DNA of 64,000 nucleotides from assembly GCA_943789505.1 (NCBI GenBank), contig CALSUJ010000002.1, forward strand, positions 192,457-256,456. The letters are read 5' to 3'. The translations under genes and the position numbers were made by a program. The stretch is from an uncultured Flavobacteriales bacterium. Lineage in GTDB: Bacteria; Bacteroidota; Bacteroidia; Flavobacteriales; BACL11. Positions 27,701-38,407 of the stretch are shown piece by piece; positions within the stretch are counted from its first letter, which is position 1; every line of letters starts with the position of its first letter. The notes under the pieces are model-generated. The model saw only the letters and a program-made list of their open reading frames with translations. It made no database searches and had not been told where the DNA came from.

Positions 27701-27845
27701 TGATTATGATTTGGAAGAGTTTTTGATTCAAGATGCGGAGATTGATGAAGATTATAAAGTAGTTGCTACTGATACTTTAGCGGCTCCTAAAACAGATAGC
27801 TTAGAAATAATTAACGAATACATTCAGGAAGATGAAATTGAGTAA
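24702..27845 (+). CDS. Large secreted TPR-repeat protein, interrupted by three frameshifts
   Basis: A signal peptide (MHKIIKSLLLMLFFSVQITA-Q) is followed by tetratricopeptide-type helices over the whole length (for example FENAIIHFTAYVEQ and NDLAITYYDKLL). Three pieces in different frames make one protein of about 1046 residues: 24702-26111, 26089-27312 and 27441-27845, plus an unframed link at 27300-27440 (RGNYAKSKTTFEKVVELSDY). Removing one A at 26099-26101, one T at 27298-27301 and one A at 27437-27441 restores a single frame. The family is a periplasmic/outer-membrane TPR scaffold common in Flavobacteria. Its stop lies 14 nt inside the next gene, an outer-membrane barrel, so the two are probably partners. 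Confidence 0.75.
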
Positions 27846-29529
27846 AATATTTATAGTGATTTTATTTAGTACTAGTCAGCTTTTAGCACAAGACATTGGT
27901 ACGACTGAAGTAAGGGTGGTAGAAGGTTTTATACCAACTATTCCTGAAGCGAGTCGTTTGAATGAAAAAGCAGCTTTTGCTGATACAATTAAAAAAGTAC
28001 GTACCCAAGAATATGCAGTAGTGGAAACTGATTTAAAATCGAATTATAAAACAAGACCCTTAAAAGCGGCAAAAGTTAAAGCGGATAAAATTGCACAATT
28101 ATATGCAACAAAAGTGGGTTTAGGGTTTGGTAATGCTTGGGCAACAAAGGCAAGTATTGTGCATAACAGTAAGCGCTCCAAAACTTTGAGTTATGGAATT
28201 CTGTTGAATCACTTTGCAAATAAGTATAAAGTACCATTAGTGCTTGAAGGTTCTCAACCTGCAATTCCAAGAGAGCCTTATTTGGTGAGGAGTAGTAAAA
28301 ACACTTTGCATTTGTATGGGAAGAAAATAAGTGAATCTCGTATCTACATGGCGAACTTGGATTATGATAGGAGAACGGCTTTTTTTTGGGGTGAAAATCC
28401 AGCATTACCTAGTGAAGAAAATTATAGAAATCGCTTTGCTTACACAAAACTTTCATTTTCTGCTATTTCCAAAGATTTGGCGGCCGATAAATTAAAGCAC
28501 CATACCACTTTTTTTGTTTCTGATTTGAATGAACTTTCTGAAAATCAAATTCATTTGAGTACAATTTTAAGTAAAACGATTAATGGTTTTCCTTTTTCAT
28601 TGGAAATTGAATTGAATGATTATTTGCTTTATAATAATTTGGATACAAGGCTTGAAAGCACACATATAAAGTCGCTTTCTTTTTCACCTTTTACTGTCAT
28701 TTCAAAATATGGCATTGATTTTGATTTAGCAGTTGATATTGATTTCATGTCTGATGATTCTCAAGTTGGCTTTTTTCCACAAATCAAGGCTACTAAGGAG
28801 CTTGTGAAAGATATCTTGTTAGTTTATGGGGGCATGCGTCATAATGAGCAAAGACACACGATTAAATCACTATCTGATGAGAATCCTTACATTCATTCTT
28901 TTGGAATCAATCAATCTATTTTGTCTGGAAATGATACTTTACAACATTTAAAAATAACTGATATGGATGAATTATATGTCGCTATGCGTAATGTATTAGG
29001 CAAAGATGAGGTATTTGAAGGGAGTGTAGCTTACGGATCCGTTCAGAATTTTGCTCATTTTGTTGGTGTTGCAAATGGAACTTACAATCGTTTTTTGGTG
29101 GACTACATTGATGTAAAGCAGCTGCATATTAATGTGAATTACGATAGAAAATTAAATAATATTATAAGTTTAAGTATAAATGCGGATTATTATAAATGGG
29201 ATAAAGAAGTTTACCATAAGCCTAATTTTAATTGTGATGTTAGCACCCCTATTAATTTGAGAAATAAAATAAAAGTTACTCCATCATTAAGTTATATTGG
29301 TAATAGACAGGCAAAGATTAATTCTGATTCTGCGTTAGTTTCTATCTATCCTTCCTTTAAGAATCTGCCTGCTCAATTTCATATGAATTTAGGAGTGTAC
29401 TATAATTACACGAAAAATATTTCAGCTTATCTTAAGTTAAACAATCTTACGAATTCCAAACAAGATGTGTGGATAGATTATCGAGAAGTTGGTTTTAACG
29501 GGCTTTTTGGGCTAAATTATTCTTTCTAA
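27832..29529 (+). CDS. Outer-membrane beta-barrel protein paired with the TPR protein
   Basis: A 565-residue protein with a signal peptide (MKLSKIFIVILFSTSQLLA-Q) and a sequence of alternating amphipathic strands to a C-terminal phenylalanine (LFGLNYSF), the usual sign of a TonB-receptor-like barrel. There is no clear plug or carboxypeptidase-like domain; the first 100 residues (VRVVEGFIPTIPEASRLNEK) are probably a periplasmic segment. It overlaps the TPR gene by 14 nt. I would call it a TonB-dependent-receptor-like barrel of unknown ligand. Confidence 0.7.
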   Translation: MKLSKIFIVILFSTSQLLAQDIGTTEVRVVEGFIPTIPEASRLNEKAAFADTIKKVRTQEYAVVETDLKSNYKTRPLKAAKVKADKIAQLYATKVGLGFGNAWATKASIVHNSKRSKTLSYGILLNHFANKYKVPLVLEGSQPAIPREPYLVRSSKNTLHLYGKKISESRIYMANLDYDRRTAFFWGENPALPSEENYRNRFAYTKLSFSAISKDLAADKLKHHTTFFVSDLNELSENQIHLSTILSKTINGFPFSLEIELNDYLLYNNLDTRLESTHIKSLSFSPFTVISKYGIDFDLAVDIDFMSDDSQVGFFPQIKATKELVKDILLVYGGMRHNEQRHTIKSLSDENPYIHSFGINQSILSGNDTLQHLKITDMDELYVAMRNVLGKDEVFEGSVAYGSVQNFAHFVGVANGTYNRFLVDYIDVKQLHINVNYDRKLNNIISLSINADYYKWDKEVYHKPNFNCDVSTPINLRNKIKVTPSLSYIGNRQAKINSDSALVSIYPSFKNLPAQFHMNLGVYYNYTKNISAYLKLNNLTNSKQDVWIDYREVGFNGLFGLNYSF

Positions 29530-29604
29530 AATTTATCAACATTTGTTGAAAAATTCCTTTTAATTTTCATGCTTTTTTTCCTGCTTTAACTCATTCAATA
29601 AGTG

Positions 29605-29612
29605 TATATTTG
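29605..29612 (+). promoter_or_regulatory. -7 promoter box of gyrB
   Basis: An exact TATATTTG 35 nt before the gyrB ATG. No good TTG lies at the usual upstream distance, so only the -7 box is called. Confidence 0.5.
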
Positions 29613-29638
29613 TTTGACTAAAAAAAAATAGAAAATAA

Positions 29639-31597
<1,959 letters not shown>

Positions 31598-31631
31598 GAA
31601 ATTATAGATTACAATAATAAAAAATAAAATA

Positions 31632-32567
31632 ATGAAAGTTACAATAGTTGGAGCAGGAGCAGTAGGGGCAAGTTGTGCGGAATATATCGCAATTAAAAAC
31701 TTTGCTTCAGAGGTTGTACTAGTTGATATTAAAGAAAACTTTGCTGAAGGGAAAGCTATGGATTTAATGCAAACTGCATCATTGATGGGTTTTGACACTA
31801 AAATTACAGGGTCAACAAACGATTATTCTAAAACTGAAGGAAGTAATATTGCAGTTATTACTTCAGGAATTCCAAGAAAACCAGGAATGACAAGAGAGGA
31901 GCTAATTGGAATTAATGCCGGTATTGTTAAATCTGTATCAGAGCAATTAATTAAATACTCTCCTGATGTTATTTTAATTATTGTAAGTAATCCTATGGAT
32001 ACTATGACTTACTTGGCACATAAAGTAACTGGTTTGCCAAAAAACAGAATTATTGGTATGGGTGGTGCTTTGGATTCTGCACGATTCAAATACAGATTAG
32101 CTGAAGCTATGGAGTGTCCAAGTTCTGATATTGAAGGTATGGTAATTGGTGGGCATTCTGATAAAGGAATGGTTCCTTTAACTCGTTTGGCAACTAGAAA
32201 TTCAGTGAGAGTTTCAGAGTTTTTACCTGCTGAAAGATTACAAAAAGTATTAGAAGACACTAAGGTAGGTGGAGCTACTCTGACAGGAATGTTAGGTACT
32301 TCAGCTTGGTATGCTCCAGGTGCTGCTGTAAGTAGTTTGGTGCAAGCAATTGCTTGTGATCAGAAAAAAATGTTCCCATGTTCAGTCCTGTTAGAAGGTG
32401 AGTTTGGTTTGAATAATTTATGCATTGGTGTACCGGTTATATTGGGTAAAAACGGAATTGAAAAAATAGTTGAAATTAAGTTGGATGATATAGAATTAAG
32501 TCAGTTACAAGCATCAGCAAAAGGGGTGAAAGCAACAAATACCTTATTAGATGATTTAAATTTATAA
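31632..32567 (+). CDS. mdh: Malate dehydrogenase (LDH-like type)
   Basis: A 311-residue NAD-dependent enzyme of the TCA cycle, oxidising malate to oxaloacetate. The Rossmann start is VTIVGAGAVGASCAEY. The active-site loop carries the two substrate arginines in GIPRKPGMTREELI, and the catalytic histidine is in MVIGGHSDKGMVPL. The RKPGMTR loop is characteristic of the lactate-dehydrogenase-like malate dehydrogenases of Bacteroidota and Chlorobi. No consensus promoter was seen in the 34-nt gap after gyrB. Confidence 0.95.
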   Translation: MKVTIVGAGAVGASCAEYIAIKNFASEVVLVDIKENFAEGKAMDLMQTASLMGFDTKITGSTNDYSKTEGSNIAVITSGIPRKPGMTREELIGINAGIVKSVSEQLIKYSPDVILIIVSNPMDTMTYLAHKVTGLPKNRIIGMGGALDSARFKYRLAEAMECPSSDIEGMVIGGHSDKGMVPLTRLATRNSVRVSEFLPAERLQKVLEDTKVGGATLTGMLGTSAWYAPGAAVSSLVQAIACDQKKMFPCSVLLEGEFGLNNLCIGVPVILGKNGIEKIVEIKLDDIELSQLQASAKGVKATNTLLDDLNL

Positions 32568-32583
32568 TATTTACTGATTAGTG

Positions 32584-32613
32584 TTGCTGATTAAATAAAA
32601 CTTATTATTTTTG
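32584..32613 (+). promoter_or_regulatory. Promoter of rpmE
   Basis: TTG (32584-32586), 19 nt, TATTTTTG (32606-32613), followed by CAGCCCT. The same TATTTTTGCAGCCCT stretch occurs before rpsA. The rpmE ATG is 26 nt downstream. Confidence 0.7.
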
Positions 32614-32639
32614 CAGCCCTAATTTAAGAAGATACAATT

Positions 32640-32894
32640 ATGAGAAAAGAAATACACCCGGATAATTACAGATTTTGCATATTTAAAGATATGTCATCTG
32701 ATTTTGCTATTTTAACAAAATCATGTGTTGAAACTGAAGATACTATTAAATGGGAAGATGGTAACGAATATCCATTAATAAAAATGGAGATTTCTTCTGC
32801 TTCTCATCCCTTTTATACCGGTAAAGCAAAGTTAATTGATACGGCTGGTAGAATTGATAAATTTAAAAACAAATACAAGAAATTCGCGAAATAA
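32640..32894 (+). CDS. rpmE: 50S ribosomal protein L31 type B
   Basis: An 84-residue L31. The start [20 protein letters not shown] and the later [20 protein letters not shown] are diagnostic. It lacks the CxxC zinc ribbon of type A L31, so it is the zinc-independent type B form, which in many bacteria replaces the zinc form when zinc is scarce. No Zur-like operator is visible. It is a single gene between its own promoter and a strong terminator. Confidence 0.95.
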   Translation: MRKEIHPDNYRFCIFKDMSSDFAILTKSCVETEDTIKWEDGNEYPLIKMEISSASHPFYTGKAKLIDTAGRIDKFKNKYKKFAK

Positions 32895-32913
32895 TCGAAT
32901 TTTAAGCTATAGT

Positions 32914-32947
32914 AAAAAGCCCGCACATTTGTGTGGGCTTTTTTTTT
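32914..32947 (+). terminator. Intrinsic terminator of rpmE
   Basis: AAAAAGCCCGCACA-TT-TGTGTGGGCTTTTT, a long stem followed by a T-tract. The T-tract's last base is also the first base of the -7 box of the next gene. Confidence 0.85.
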
Positions 32948-32954
32948 AACTTTG
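32928..32954 (+). promoter_or_regulatory. Promoter fused to the rpmE terminator
   Basis: TAACTTTG (32947-32954) is an exact TAnnTTTG starting at the end of the terminator T-tract. A TTTG lies in the hairpin top (32928-32931), 15 nt upstream, shorter than the usual spacing. The ATG of the GlmU-like gene is only 5 nt after the box, so the mRNA would be leaderless or nearly so. Confidence 0.5.
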
Positions 32955-32959
32955 CTCTT

Positions 32960-34117
32960 ATGAATTTAATTCTTTTTGACAACAATCGGGAAAACTATTA
33001 CCCTCTTTCTTTTACTCGTCCTATTGCTGAATTTAGGATAGGAATTTTAACCATTAAGGAGAAGTGGGAAAAATACTATAAATCAGTTTCTATAAAAACA
33101 GAAGATTATTTAGCTGTTAAATTTCCTGTAAAACAAACAAAAGACAATCTATGGGTATCGGCTAAAGTATTGCCAACTAAAACATTAATTACTGAACTAG
33201 AAAGTTTAAGAGTAGGTGAAGTTTTAGAAAAAAAAGGGAGTATTATTGCTTTTAGATCTGCTGTTTTTGATTCTGATAAATTGAATAAGATTACGACTCA
33301 TATTGAAGTTGATACAGTCGGAAATCTCTGGGATATTTTTAAAGATAATGATAGAGAGATTAAAAGAGATTTTTCTTTGTTGACTAAAGGAAGAAAGTCT
33401 CAGTCTTTGTCTGTAAATAATACTGCTTTAGGTAAAGATATTTTTATTGAAAAAGGAGCTAAAGTTTCTTGTAGTATATTGAATGCCGAAAGTGGACCTA
33501 TATATATTGGTAAAAATGCTGAGGTAATGGAGGGTTCTATTATTAGAGGTCCGTTTGCAATGGGAGAAAGTTCCGTGTTAAAAATTGGGGCTAAAATTTA
33601 TGGTGCGACTACTTTAGGTCCTTATTGTAAAGTTGGAGGTGAAGTGAATAATTCAGTATTTTTTGGCTATTCGTCTAAAGCCCATGATGGTTTTTTAGGT
33701 AATTCTGTAATTGGTGAGTGGTGTAATTTAGGTGCGGATACCAATAACTCTAATTTAAAGAATAATTACGCTCAGGTGAAACTCTGGAATTATGAAACGG
33801 AACGTTTCAAAAATACAGAATTGCAATTTTGTGGTTTAATTATGGGCGATCATTCCAAATGTGGTATTAATACTATGTTTAATACTGGTACTATTGTTGG
33901 GGTAAGTGCTAATATTTTTGGCAGTGGATTTCCAAGAAATTTTATTTCTTCATTTAATTGGGGAGGAGCAGCAGGTTTTTCTGTTTACAAACTACAAAAA
34001 GCTTTTGAGGTAGCTGAAAAAGTTTTTGGAAGAAGAAAATTAAGCTTTGATAAAGTAGAACAAGATATTTTGACTCAGGTTTACAATATGACAAAGCGTT
34101 ATAGGAACGAACTGTAA
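32960..34117 (+). CDS. GlmU-like putative sugar nucleotidyltransferase with left-handed beta-helix
   Basis: A 385-residue protein of the Bacteroidota GlmU-like family. The N-terminal domain opens with LILFDNNRENYYPLSFTRPI and lacks the classical GxGTRM pyrophosphorylase loop, so its catalytic ability is uncertain. The C-terminal half (from about 185) is a left-handed beta-helix of hexapeptide repeats (IYIGKNAEVMEGSIIRGPF, then GAKIYGATTLGPYCKVG), as in acyltransferases. A role in nucleotide-sugar metabolism for envelope glycans is probable. The ATG at 32960 fits the family start; the open frame runs 27 nt further upstream into the terminator. Confidence 0.8.
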   Translation: MNLILFDNNRENYYPLSFTRPIAEFRIGILTIKEKWEKYYKSVSIKTEDYLAVKFPVKQTKDNLWVSAKVLPTKTLITELESLRVGEVLEKKGSIIAFRSAVFDSDKLNKITTHIEVDTVGNLWDIFKDNDREIKRDFSLLTKGRKSQSLSVNNTALGKDIFIEKGAKVSCSILNAESGPIYIGKNAEVMEGSIIRGPFAMGESSVLKIGAKIYGATTLGPYCKVGGEVNNSVFFGYSSKAHDGFLGNSVIGEWCNLGADTNNSNLKNNYAQVKLWNYETERFKNTELQFCGLIMGDHSKCGINTMFNTGTIVGVSANIFGSGFPRNFISSFNWGGAAGFSVYKLQKAFEVAEKVFGRRKLSFDKVEQDILTQVYNMTKRYRNEL

Positions 34118-34185
34118 CTGACAAAAAGACTAGATTTCAACAATGGCATGCTAATTGCATTTGTTACTAGTGAAAAATAATTATT

Positions 34186-36636
34186 ATGAAAAATAAATAT
34201 CATTTTGATAGCCTTGAGCTATCTGATTTAATAAATGAGGAAACAGAATTCTTACCATTGATGTCTGATGAGGATGAGGATAAAATATCAAAAGAAGATA
34301 CTCCTGATGTAATGTCAATTTTACCCTTAAGAAATACCGTATTATTTCCGGGAGTAATTATTCCGATTACTATTGGTAGGGATAGGTCAGTCAAATTAAT
34401 AAAGGATGCTGAAAATGGAAAAAACTCTATTGGTGTAGTTTCTCAAAAGGAGTTTGATACTGAACTTCCTGAGTTAAAAGATTTAAATGAAGTAGGGACT
34501 GTTGCTCAGATTTTAAAAATGTTAAAAATGCCTGATGGTAATATTACGGCAGTTATACAAGGTCGTAAACGTTTTAAAATTGAAAAGATGGTGCAGAATG
34601 ATCCGTACTATAAAGCTAGAATTACGGATTTAAAGGAGATAAAGCCAGAAAAAAATGATCAAGAGTTTAGCGCATTAGTTTCTTCTGTAAAGGATTTGGC
34701 ATTAAGGATTATTGATGAATCGCCAAACATTCCTGCTGAGGCAGCTATTGCTATTAAAAATATTAAGAACACTTCTTTTATTATCAATTTTGTAGCTTCT
34801 AATATGAGTATTAGTTTGTCTGAAAAACAAGCTTTGTTAGAAGAAGTTGATCTGAAAAAGCGAGCAATAAAAGTGTTGGAATTATTGACAAAGGAACTAC
34901 AGCATTTGAAAATGAAAAATAAAATTCAGTCTAAAGTGCAGACGGATTTAGATAAGCAACAGAGAGAATATTACTTGAATCAGCAAATGAAAGCTATTCA
35001 AGAGGAACTAGGAGGTAGCGGTTCGCAAAAGGAGATTGATGAAATGCGTAAGCAGGGGGATAAGAAAAAATGGAACAAGGAAATTGAAAATGCATTTGAT
35101 AAGGAATTAAGAAAATTGCAAAGAATGAATCCTTCCATGTCAGATTATGCTGTGCAAAGAAGTTATATAGAATTAATATTAGAATTGCCTTGGGAGGAAT
35201 GCACTATTGATAGCTTTGATTTGAAAAAAGCAAGAGAGATTTTGGATAGAGATCATTTTGGATTAGAAAAAGTGAAAGAAAGAATCATTGAGCATTTGGC
35301 AGTATTGAAACTAAAAGGAGATATGAAGTCTCCAATTTTATGTTTGTATGGCCCTCCTGGTGTTGGGAAAACATCTTTAGGTAAGTCTATAGCTGAAGCT
35401 TTGGGTAGGAAATACGAAAGAGTTTCTTTAGGAGGTTTGAGAGATGAGTCGGAAATAAGAGGGCATAGGAAAACCTATATTGGGGCAATGCCAGGTAGAA
35501 TTATTAAATCTATTCAAAAAGCTAAATCATCTAATCCTGTTTTTGTATTGGATGAAATTGACAAGGTAACAAGAGATTCGCATGGGGATCCTTCTTCTGC
35601 ATTGTTAGAAGTATTAGATCCTGAGCAAAATGAAGCTTTTCATGATAATTACTTAGAGTTAGATTATAATCTTTCCAAAGTGATGTTTGTGGCAACTGCT
35701 AATTCACTCGCTACTGTCCAGCCAGCTTTAAGAGACAGAATGGAGATTATTGAAATTAACGGGTATACTATTGAAGAAAAGGTGCAGATAGCAAAAAAAC
35801 ACTTGTTACCAAAACAATTGAAATCTCATGGTTTAAAAAAGGAGCAATTTACACTTTCGAATGCAATGTTAGAAAAAATTGTTGACCAATATACTAGAGA
35901 ATCAGGAGTAAGAACGTTAGATAAAATGGTAAGTAAGATGATTCGTAATGTAGCGAAATCATTAGTTATGGAAGAATCTTTTGATTATTCTCCAGATTCT
36001 GATATACTTGAAAAAGTATTGGGTGCACCTATATTTGATAGAGATCGATTCATAGATAATTCAGTAGCAGGTGTAGTTACAGGTTTAGCTTGGACTTCAG
36101 TTGGAGGCGATATATTATTTATTGAAAGCAGTTTAAGCAAGGGTAATGGAAAATTATCTGTTACAGGAAACTTAGGTAAAGTGATGAAAGAATCCGTAAC
36201 TATTGCTATGGAATATTTGAAAGCTCATGCTGAACTATACGATTTATCAGCTGAAGTTTTTGAAAAATGGAATGTACATGTTCATGTGCCTGAAGGAGCA
36301 ACTCCTAAAGACGGTCCTTCAGCAGGAATTACTATGTTTACCTCTTTAGTATCTTCCTTTACGCAGAGAAAAGTAAAAGAAAAAATTGCTATGACTGGGG
36401 AGCTAACTCTAAGAGGAAAGGTTTTACCAGTTGGTGGAATTAAAGAAAAGATATTGGCCGCTAAGCGTTCTGGAATAAATGAAATTATTTTATCAAAGCA
36501 AAATAGAAAAGATATTTTAGATATAAATGAAAAATATGTAAAGGGTATGACTTTCCATTATGTCAATACTTTGAAAGAAGTAACTGATATTGCTTTACTG
36601 AATGAGAAAATTGAGGAAGCTGTTACAATTAATTAG
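34186..36636 (+). CDS. lon: ATP-dependent protease La (Lon)
   Basis: An 816-residue cytoplasmic protease that degrades damaged and regulatory proteins. The N-terminal substrate-binding domain starts near 40 (MSILPLRNTVLFPGVIIPI). The coiled-coil linker is near 240-280. The AAA+ module has Walker A GPPGVGKTSLGKSI and Walker B VFVLDEIDKV. The S16 protease domain has the serine in PKDGPSAGITMFT and the lysine in VGGIKEKILAAKRSG. No heat-shock type promoter could be recognised; the upstream TGCATTTG differs from TAnnTTTG at one base. It is followed closely by porQ, whose promoter starts in the lon 3' end. Confidence 0.97.
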   Translation: MKNKYHFDSLELSDLINEETEFLPLMSDEDEDKISKEDTPDVMSILPLRNTVLFPGVIIPITIGRDRSVKLIKDAENGKNSIGVVSQKEFDTELPELKDLNEVGTVAQILKMLKMPDGNITAVIQGRKRFKIEKMVQNDPYYKARITDLKEIKPEKNDQEFSALVSSVKDLALRIIDESPNIPAEAAIAIKNIKNTSFIINFVASNMSISLSEKQALLEEVDLKKRAIKVLELLTKELQHLKMKNKIQSKVQTDLDKQQREYYLNQQMKAIQEELGGSGSQKEIDEMRKQGDKKKWNKEIENAFDKELRKLQRMNPSMSDYAVQRSYIELILELPWEECTIDSFDLKKAREILDRDHFGLEKVKERIIEHLAVLKLKGDMKSPILCLYGPPGVGKTSLGKSIAEALGRKYERVSLGGLRDESEIRGHRKTYIGAMPGRIIKSIQKAKSSNPVFVLDEIDKVTRDSHGDPSSALLEVLDPEQNEAFHDNYLELDYNLSKVMFVATANSLATVQPALRDRMEIIEINGYTIEEKVQIAKKHLLPKQLKSHGLKKEQFTLSNAMLEKIVDQYTRESGVRTLDKMVSKMIRNVAKSLVMEESFDYSPDSDILEKVLGAPIFDRDRFIDNSVAGVVTGLAWTSVGGDILFIESSLSKGNGKLSVTGNLGKVMKESVTIAMEYLKAHAELYDLSAEVFEKWNVHVHVPEGATPKDGPSAGITMFTSLVSSFTQRKVKEKIAMTGELTLRGKVLPVGGIKEKILAAKRSGINEIILSKQNRKDILDINEKYVKGMTFHYVNTLKEVTDIALLNEKIEEAVTIN

Positions 36637-36644
36637 TATATTTG
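36611..36644 (+). promoter_or_regulatory. Promoter of porQ-cmk-ispH
   Basis: TTG (36611-36613), 23 nt, TATATTTG (36637-36644), the -7 box beginning right after the lon stop codon. The porQ ATG is 42 nt downstream. Confidence 0.5.
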
Positions 36645-36686
36645 TAAATAATAAGTCTAAAGCTTAAGCGTTACCACATTAATTAA

Positions 36687-37715
36687 ATGAAAATAAAAAT
36701 TATTCTATTAGTTTTTTTTTTACCTTTGAGTCTACTGGCTCAAGTTGGTGGAATAACTGCTTTTTCATTTGTTGATGTAGAACTTTCGCCAAGAATTGAA
36801 GCTATGGGTGGGAGTGGAATTGCTATTGTTGATGGGGATGTTTCTTTAGGGCAAACTACTCCTTCATTATTGAATGATAAAATGCATAATTCTTTGGTAT
36901 TTTCCTTTACTGATTATTTTTCGGATGTCAATTTGATAGGTTTTTCTTACGCAAGAAAATGGAAAGAATTTGGTGTTTTTTCAATCGGGCTTAAAGCAAT
37001 CAATTATGGTGAATTTGAATATAATGATGCTGTTGGAAATAATTTAGGTTCTTTCTCTGCTCACGATCAGGTTATTACTTTTGGTTTGGGTAAGCGCTTG
37101 AATGAAAAATTCACATTTGGTGTAAATCTAAATATGCTAAATTCTCAGTACGAAACGTATCATGCTTTTGCACTTTCATCTAATGTATCGGTAACTTATT
37201 ATAAACCAGAAAAGGAGTTTATTTCTACTTTACTTTTTAAAAACATGGGTAGACAGCTCATTTCATATGCTGATACTGAAGAATCACTTCCTTTTGATGT
37301 GCAGTTAGGAATGAGTAAGAAACTAAAGCATCTGCCATTTCGATATTCACTTACTTTTCATCATCTGAATCAGTTTGATATAAAATCGTCATATAAATTA
37401 TCAAGTCAAACCAATATTGAAACAGGTGAGTTGGAAATAAAACAGGAAAGTGTTGCGAAAACAGCATTTCGTCATTTAATTATTGGAGGTGAATTAAATC
37501 CTTTTCGTAAAAGTCTTTTTATAAGAGGAGGCTTCAATTTTCAAAGAAGGTTTGATATGAGTCTTTCTACCTATCCTGCAATGGTTGGTTTTTCATGGGG
37601 TATTGGTTTTGAAGTTTTAAAATTCCGCTTGGATTACAGTAGGTCTGCTTATCATTTATCAGGAATACCAAATAATTTTAGTTTTGCTACAAATTTGAGT
37701 ACTTTTGGGCTCTAA
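36687..37715 (+). CDS. porQ: Type IX secretion system protein PorQ
   Basis: A 342-residue outer-membrane barrel with signal peptide (MKIKIILLVFFLPLSLLA-Q) and the PorQ start QVGGITAFSFVDVELSPR, followed by IEAMGGSGIAIVDGD. The rest is beta-barrel strands to a C-terminal aromatic/Leu end. In Porphyromonas, PorQ forms the cell-surface attachment complex with PorU, PorV and PorZ that cleaves the sorting signal of T9SS cargo and links it to A-LPS. The porQ-cmk gene order is common in Bacteroidota. At least four cargo genes lie in this window, so T9SS is in use. Its stop shares a base with the cmk start. Confidence 0.85.
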   Translation: MKIKIILLVFFLPLSLLAQVGGITAFSFVDVELSPRIEAMGGSGIAIVDGDVSLGQTTPSLLNDKMHNSLVFSFTDYFSDVNLIGFSYARKWKEFGVFSIGLKAINYGEFEYNDAVGNNLGSFSAHDQVITFGLGKRLNEKFTFGVNLNMLNSQYETYHAFALSSNVSVTYYKPEKEFISTLLFKNMGRQLISYADTEESLPFDVQLGMSKKLKHLPFRYSLTFHHLNQFDIKSSYKLSSQTNIETGELEIKQESVAKTAFRHLIIGGELNPFRKSLFIRGGFNFQRRFDMSLSTYPAMVGFSWGIGFEVLKFRLDYSRSAYHLSGIPNNFSFATNLSTFGL

Positions 37716-38407
37716 TGAGTTTACCTTTTAATATAGCGATTGATGGTCATTCTTCCTGTGGGAAGAGTACTATTTCAAAAGCAGTGGCTAGTAAATATAG
37801 TATGCGTTATATCGATACAGGAGCAATGTATCGTGCCGTGACCCTTTTTTGCATGGAAAATAATATGATTTCCAATAAAGAAGTTAAGCTAAATTTACTT
37901 CTTTCAGAAATAGATAATATTACAATAAATTTTGTTTTTAATGCTGAAACCAAACTTTCTGAAACAATTCTTAATGGAAAAAATGTGGAACAGATTATTA
38001 GAGGGTTTAAAGTTTCTGATAATGTGAGTGTTGTGGCTCAAATTCAGCAGGTGCGTGAAAAACTAATTACGTTACAACAAGAAATTGGTAGGCAAGGGAA
38101 TGTGGTGATGGACGGTAGAGATATTGGAACAAAGGTGTTTCCTGATGCAAAATTAAAGTTGTTTGTAACGGCAGATGCTGTAATAAGAGCACAAAGAAGA
38201 TATGATGAATTGAATAAAAAAGGAGAAAAAGTTACTTTTGAACAAGTGTTAGATAATCTTACTTTAAGAGATGACCATGATACTACGCGAAAAATAAATC
38301 CTTTAATTCAAGCAGATGATGCTATTTTGATTAATAATTCTAATTTGTCAATTGAGAAACAAAATATTTTGATTGATGATTTGATAACTAATATATTAGG
38401 TAAATAA
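37715..38407 (+). CDS. cmk: Cytidylate kinase
   Basis: A 230-residue P-loop kinase that phosphorylates CMP and dCMP with ATP. P-loop IDGHSSCGKSTISKAVA, NMP-binding IDTGAMYRAVTLF, and the conserved VVMDGRDIGTKVFPDA and RAQRRYDEL of the lid region. Full length for the family. It lies in TAATG overlaps with porQ before it and ispH after it, so all three are translated from one mRNA. Confidence 0.96.
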   Translation: MSLPFNIAIDGHSSCGKSTISKAVASKYSMRYIDTGAMYRAVTLFCMENNMISNKEVKLNLLLSEIDNITINFVFNAETKLSETILNGKNVEQIIRGFKVSDNVSVVAQIQQVREKLITLQQEIGRQGNVVMDGRDIGTKVFPDAKLKLFVTADAVIRAQRRYDELNKKGEKVTFEQVLDNLTLRDDHDTTRKINPLIQADDAILINNSNLSIEKQNILIDDLITNILGK

